This document shows positions 60,101 through 64,000 of a DNA stretch of 64,000 nt, piece by piece. Position numbers and translations under genes: made by a program. The notes under the pieces are model-generated. The model had not been told where the DNA came from. It was given only the letters and a program-made list of their open reading frames with translations, and searched no databases. Numbering within the stretch: position 1 is the stretch's first letter; each line of letters opens with the position of its first letter. Source of the stretch: Nocardia terpenica. Lineage in GTDB: Bacteria > Actinomycetota > Actinomycetes > Mycobacteriales > Mycobacteriaceae. The stretch is taken from the NCBI RefSeq assembly GCF_013186535.1, contig NZ_JABMCZ010000005.1, forward strand, positions 1,645,693 through 1,709,692. Direction: 5' to 3'.

Positions 60101-60264
60101 ACCTCGGCGCCGACGAAGTCGACTGGCCTGCCGAAGACGACGAGGACATCGACGTCGACAACGAAAACGACTTCACCGACGATGCCGATGCCGATGCCGA
60201 TGCCGATGCCGATGCCGATGCCGACGACGGTGACGGTGACCCCTACGTCGAGGTGCCGCAGTGA
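57137..60264 (+). CDS. VirB4-like conjugative ATPase (SCO6880-type) with acidic tail
   Basis: About 1,040 residues. The N-terminal PrgI-like part has two membrane helices (ALLTATGVALLLTWAATRVV). It is followed by a VirB4 ATPase: Walker A ILGRSGSGKSYLVKTEI, VIDPEDEYAALADAVGG, Walker B RLVVVDEAWLLMRQPAGA and a conserved ATQDGPDV box. The energising ATPase of type IV secretion. Near 60,070-60,085 coding shifts by -1 to an acidic tail (DDEDIDVDNENDF plus Asp-Ala repeats) that ends at TGA 60264. The unshifted frame runs on to 61924. ATG 57137 follows TGGAGG. Confidence 0.85.
60181..60222 (+). repeat. Seven tandem GATGCC hexamers
   Basis: A 42-bp perfect array of GATGCC encodes alternating Asp-Ala in the acidic tail of the VirB4-like protein. 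Copy number could vary by slippage without changing the frame. Confidence 0.9.
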
Positions 60265-62915
60265 TGGGCACCGGATATCACACCCAGACCACTCCCGCAG
60301 ACGGCGGCAGCTACGGGCCGACGGTGGGGGAGCTGCTCACGCACCCCGGCGTTGTCGGCGACCGCGTTCTCGCGCTCGCCGTCCACTACGCGGTCCCGGC
60401 GGCCTGCATTACCGTCCTCGCCGCGGCGGGCATCCTCGCCCTGACCGCCCGGGTACGCAGGCTGCGCGAGCGGCGCTGGGCCGACGGGGCCCGCCACGTC
60501 GAGATCCTCTCCCGCCCGAGGTCCAGCCCACCAGCGCAGAAGTCTTGTGGGAGCAGCTGCACGGCGCACTCGAACACCCACTGTGGCGGCGCATGCTGTT
60601 CGGAACCCCACACCTCGGGTTCGAATACCGGATCAGCCCGGACGACGGTGCGGTGATCCGGATCTGGGTGCCGTCGGTTGTCCCGCCGCACCTGGTCGAG
60701 AACGCGGTCGCCGCATCCTGGCGCGGAGCGCGCACCCGCACCGTGGCCGCCGCACCGCCGATGCCCCCGCCTGTCGCCGGGCACCAGAACGTGCTGGTGG
60801 GTGGGGAGCTGCGGCTCGGTCGACCGGAGCAGTGGCCGATCCGCACCGACTCCCACGGCGACTCCGCCGCCGCATTGATCGCCGCCGCCGCAGGCATGCC
60901 CCCCGGCTACCATGCGTGCCTGCAGGTCCTAGCCCGCCCCGTCTTCGGCCGCCGCGCCCGCCATACCAGCCGCCCCGGCCGGGGAGCAGGGCTGGCATCG
61001 GGTCTTTTGGCCGGGATAGCGGGGGATCTGGTTCGTGAGATGTTCGGCCTGTTCTTCGGCCGGGCACAGACCCGCAACGGTGCACCCCGGCCCGCTCCGC
61101 GGTCCGCTGATCGGCAGGCCAGCCTGGAACAATCCGCGCGCGACCGCGCCGCCGCGGTCAAGACCCGCGGCACACACTGGGCCACCGTCATCCGCTACGC
61201 CGTCACCGCCCCCGTCCCCACCGGCAGCGACACGCAGGCATGTGTCCGTGCCCGCAAGGTCGCCCGGGGCCGCGCCCATGCGCTGTCGTCCTGCTTCTCG
61301 AGCTGTTCGGACTACAACCACTACGCGCGGCACCGCCGCTTCCGGCTGTCCACCGTGCTGACCGAGCGACGCCTCGGGCGCGGTGACCTGCTGTCGACGC
61401 CGGAACTCGCGACGATCGCGCACCTGCCCCTGGACGCGGGGATCGCCGAGATCCACCGCGCCGGAGCCCGCGCGCTGGCCCCCAGCGCGATCGTCGCCTT
61501 CGCCGGACCGGCCACGAAACCGCTCGGGACAGCCGACGCCGCACCGGGGCGGACGGTGGCCATGCGGGTCGCCGACGCCCGCCACCACGTCCACATCCTC
61601 GGGCCCACCGGATGCGGAAAATCGACGCTGCTGGGGCAGATGGTGCTCGCCGACGCCGACGCCGGGCGCGGTCTGGTCCTCATCGACCCCAAAGGCGACC
61701 TGATCACCGACCTACTCAAACGCTTACCACGCCGCTGCGCGGACACCGTGGTGCTGTTCGACGCCGACTCCGCCAGCCCGCCTCCGTGTATCAATCCCTC
61801 GACACCACCACCGTCGGCGCAGACCTCGACCTGGTCGTGGACAACCTCGGCACCATCTTCGCCCGCATCTACCACCAGTTCTGGGGCCCCCGCACCGACG
61901 ACCTGTTCCGCTCCAGCCTGCTGACGGTATGTACTCAACCCGCACCCGCCACCCTGGCCGACGTCGCGCGCCTGCTGACCGACGACACCTACCGGGCCCG
62001 GTTGACCGCCACCGTGAGCGACCCTGTGCTGCACGGGTTCTGGACCAACTTCGAGGCCCTCGGCGACGCCGGGCGCGGCCAGCTGACCGCGCCGCTGATG
62101 AACAAGCTGCGCCACCTGCTGCTGCGGCCTTTCGTCAAGACCGCCGTGGCCGGTGGCCCGGCCACCGTCGACATCGGCCAGATTCTCGACCAGGGCGGCC
62201 TGGTGCTGGCCCGCCTGCCCAAAGGGCGGCTCGGTGAAGAAACCACCCGCCTGGTCGGTGCGCTGCTGGTGGCTCGCACCTGGCAGGCCGTCACCGCCCG
62301 CGCCGCCACACCCGCCACACAGCGCCGCGACGCCGCGCTCTACCTCGACGAATTCCACAACTTCCTGCACTCGTCCACACCGGTGGAAGACATGCTCGCC
62401 GAGGCCAGGGCCTTGAAACTGTCGATGGTGCTGGCGCATCAGAACCTCGGCCAGCTCACCCCCACCCTGCGCGACGCGGTCTCCACCAACGCCAGAAACA
62501 AGATCTGTTTCGCCGTGTCACCCGAAGACGCCCGCGACCTGGCCCGCCATACCCTGCCCCAGCTCAGCGAGCACGACCTCGCCCACCTGGACGCCTACCA
62601 CGCCGCCGCGCGCCTGTTCGTCCGAGGCCAGAACGCGCCCCCGTTCACCGTCGCCACCGCACCGCTTCCCCCGCCCATCCGAGGCCGATCGGCCCACATC
62701 CGCGCCGCCGCCCGCACCCACACCAACGGCATCGCAACCAACGGCATCGCACGGCCCACGCCCACCCCGCCCGCGTCCGCCCCCGATCGGCGACACCGGC
62801 CCCGGGCACCGCCCGCCACGACCCGCGCCGCCGCTGACACGGCCCTGCCACCCGGCATTCCCGCCGTATACCCCGGCCATCCCCGTCCCCCGCCGCTGGA
62901 GGTGTATTCCGATGA
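60264..62915 (+). pseudogene. Type IV coupling protein (VirD4/TraD-like), apparently frameshifted
   Basis: Three frames together make one family protein of about 880 residues. 60264-60515: N-terminal membrane helix (ALAVHYAVPAACITVLAAAG). 60516-61795: substrate-recognition region and Walker A HILGPTGCGKSTLLGQM with VLIDPKGDL. From 61795: DLVVDNLGTIFARIYHQFWG, Walker B ALYLDEFHNFL and LAHQNLGQLTPTLRDAVSTN. Shifts at about 60,510 and 61,790 (a C seems missing in CCCTCGAC). The 3' end is unclear; the last frame runs past the next start at 62912. ATG 60264 overlaps the VirB4 tail stop. Confidence 0.8.
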
Positions 62916-63930
62916 CCCACGTCACCCGCCGCGGACCGACCCGCGCGCACCGATTCCCGCCCGCACCCCGGCGGGCCGTCCCGGCCGGGCAGGCCGCACT
63001 GGCCACGGTGCTGACCGGGCGGGATCGGTGGTTGCTGTGGATGCTGTACGAGCATCGCGTCCTGACCACCACCCAGATCGCGGCGCTGGCATTCACCGCC
63101 GACCGCCGCGCCAGCCGACGCCTGCAGACCCTGCACCAGACCGGGGTGATCGACCGCTTCCGGCCCCGCCGCCTGGTCGGCACCGCACCCTGGCATTGGA
63201 TCCTCGCCCCGGCCGGAGCCGCGGTCCTGGCCGGCGAGCACGGCCTCGACATCCGCGAGCTGCGCTGGCGCCACGACCGCGCACTCGCACTGGCCCACAG
63301 CCTCCGGCTACGCCACGACGTCGCCGTCAACGACTGGTTCACCGACCTCGCCACCACCAGCCCCACTCAGGGCGTGCTGACCGCGTGGTGGTCACACACC
63401 CGCTGCACCCGGCTGTGGGGCGACCTGGCCCGCCCCGACGGCTACGGCCGCCTCGACCCCACCCAGCCCGGCCTCCCGGGTGTCGAGTTCTTCCTCGAAT
63501 ACGACTGCGGCACAGAGTCACTCACCCAGGTCTGCGGCAAACTCGCAGGCTACGCGAACCTGGCCACCGCCACCGGCATCACCACCCCACTACTGCTGTG
63601 GCTACCCACCAGCGGGCGCGAAGCCGCCGCCCGCACCGCCCTGCACGCCACAGCCGCCGCACTACCCGACCCAGCCACCGTGCCGATCGCCACCGCCGCC
63701 GCCGACTACACCGCCGCCGCCGAGACCGACCCGGCCGGGCCGGTCTGGCTGCCGCTGCACCCCCGGCGGCCAGCGGCGGCCGGACCCGGCTCGCCCTGCA
63801 CCGGCTCACCACCGCCTGGCCACAGCCAACCGGCACCACCGGACCCGACAACACCGAGAACCCGGCGGCGGACCGGCGCACCGTGCTCCCACCACCGCCA
63901 CCACGCCCGCCCCGGGAAGCCACGCCGTGA
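62912..63930 (+). CDS. Replication-relaxation family protein, apparently frameshifted near its end
   Basis: From ATG 62912 (GGAGG nine bases upstream) the frame encodes a winged-helix start (LLWMLYEHRVLTTTQIAALA then FTADRRASRRLQTLHQTGVI) and the core VEFFLEYDCGTESLTQVCGK LAGY, typical of replication-relaxation proteins of actinobacterial elements. At about 63,750-63,775 coding moves -1 (RLALHRLTTAWPQPTG) and reaches TGA at 63930. Without that shift the frame stays open to the window end. Confidence 0.75.
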
Positions 63931-64000
63931 TGTTCGGCGCAGCCGCGGGTACCGCCGCCACGGCCCTGTTCGCTGCCGTCACCATCGGCGCGGTCACCGT
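63930..64000 (+). CDS. Partial gene running off the window
   Basis: ATG 63930 overlaps the preceding stop (GTGATG) and encodes a hydrophobic start (MFGAAAGTAATALFAAVTIG), probably a signal or membrane segment of another transfer-region protein. Too short to identify. Confidence 0.5.
   Translation, partial: MFGAAAGTAATALFAAVTIGAVT

Larger units (their letters stand above)
16100..64000. mobile_element. Putative integrative and conjugative element (right end outside window)
   Basis: The stretch opens with integrase, XRE regulator and excisionase-like genes beside the core gene tex. It runs through cargo of uneven composition and ends with a methyltransferase pair and a VirB2/VirB6/VirB4/coupling-protein/replication-relaxation gene series, as seen in actinobacterial type IV secretion elements. 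Neither att site could be located: the left boundary is approximate (between tex and the integrase) and the right one lies beyond 64,000. No tRNA gene was found at the left junction. Confidence 0.75.

Noticed and set aside
57029..61924. Single 1,631-residue fusion of VirB4 and coupling protein
   Set aside because: The segment from about 60,080 to 60,510 is non-natural in this frame, while the acidic tail and the coupling-protein start are seen in others.
61612..63930. Single 772-residue protein in one frame
   Set aside because: Only the first part is coupling protein; from 62912 the replication-relaxation gene is clearly in another frame, so the long ORF is a composite.

Overview
The window is high-GC actinobacterial DNA, most likely from Nocardia or a close mycolate-containing relative. 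The genus is an inference from gene content: MspA-type porin, EspG/PPE-like/EspC-like genes, DUF3558 lipoprotein, DUF2469 and the rplS-lepB-rnhB-DUF2469-yraN-comM-dprA-recombinase-rpsB-tsf order. No rRNA, tRNA or CRISPR array was found.

Region 1 (about 1-16,050) is conserved core chromosome, mostly on the minus strand: tex, a membrane protein, rplS, lepB, rnhB, DUF2469, yraN, comM, dprA, a XerC-like recombinase, a YqeY-like protein, then rpsB-tsf. Between the YqeY-like gene and rpsB lie an M23 peptidase-like gene, an iron-box-preceded siderophore-interacting protein, a DUF1990 protein, and a MerR-type promoter driving a VOC protein. The MerR gene after it is cut short and abuts a transposase remnant.

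Region 2 (about 16,100 to beyond 64,000) looks like an integrative conjugative element. Integrase, XRE regulator and excisionase-like gene lie at the tex-proximal end. The distal end has methyltransferases, a sigma-like protein, VirB2-, VirB6/TrbL- and VirB4-like proteins, a coupling protein and a replication-relaxation protein. The right end is outside the window.

The cargo between has distinct blocks. (a) 18.8-21.9 kb: a secreted Hint-containing polymorphic toxin with a tightly linked candidate immunity gene, a lipoprotein and an MspA porin. (b) 23.0-28.5 kb: a DUF5753/DUF397 pair and small uncharacterised proteins, including two diverged paralogues and a nucleoside-hydrolase-like protein. 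(c) 28.6-34.9 kb: an eight-gene, tightly coupled type VII (ESX) substrate/chaperone operon without ESX core machinery. (d) 36.9-45.1 kb: the most interesting block. It has a 52-residue putative precursor peptide, a strong attenuator hairpin, and four translationally coupled genes: an HTTM/SdpB-like membrane domain fused to an alpha/beta hydrolase, an SdpA-like protein, an ABC exporter and a phytoene-desaturase-like flavoenzyme. XRE and StrR-like regulators lie upstream. I propose an undescribed peptide natural-product or bacteriocin system. (e) 45.5-48.7 kb: an XRE / ImmA-IrrE peptidase / MAB_1171c-type membrane protein / FAD monooxygenase module. (f) 48.7-51.8 kb: decayed DNA and an ISL3-family element that has replaced the end of a methyltransferase gene.

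The conjugation genes (56.4-63.9 kb) contain about five apparent frameshifts, whereas the core genes have none. Either the transfer module is decaying or the assembly has indels in GC-rich runs. Start codons were chosen from Shine-Dalgarno spacing and family alignment from memory. Family names are recognition from sequence, not database results.
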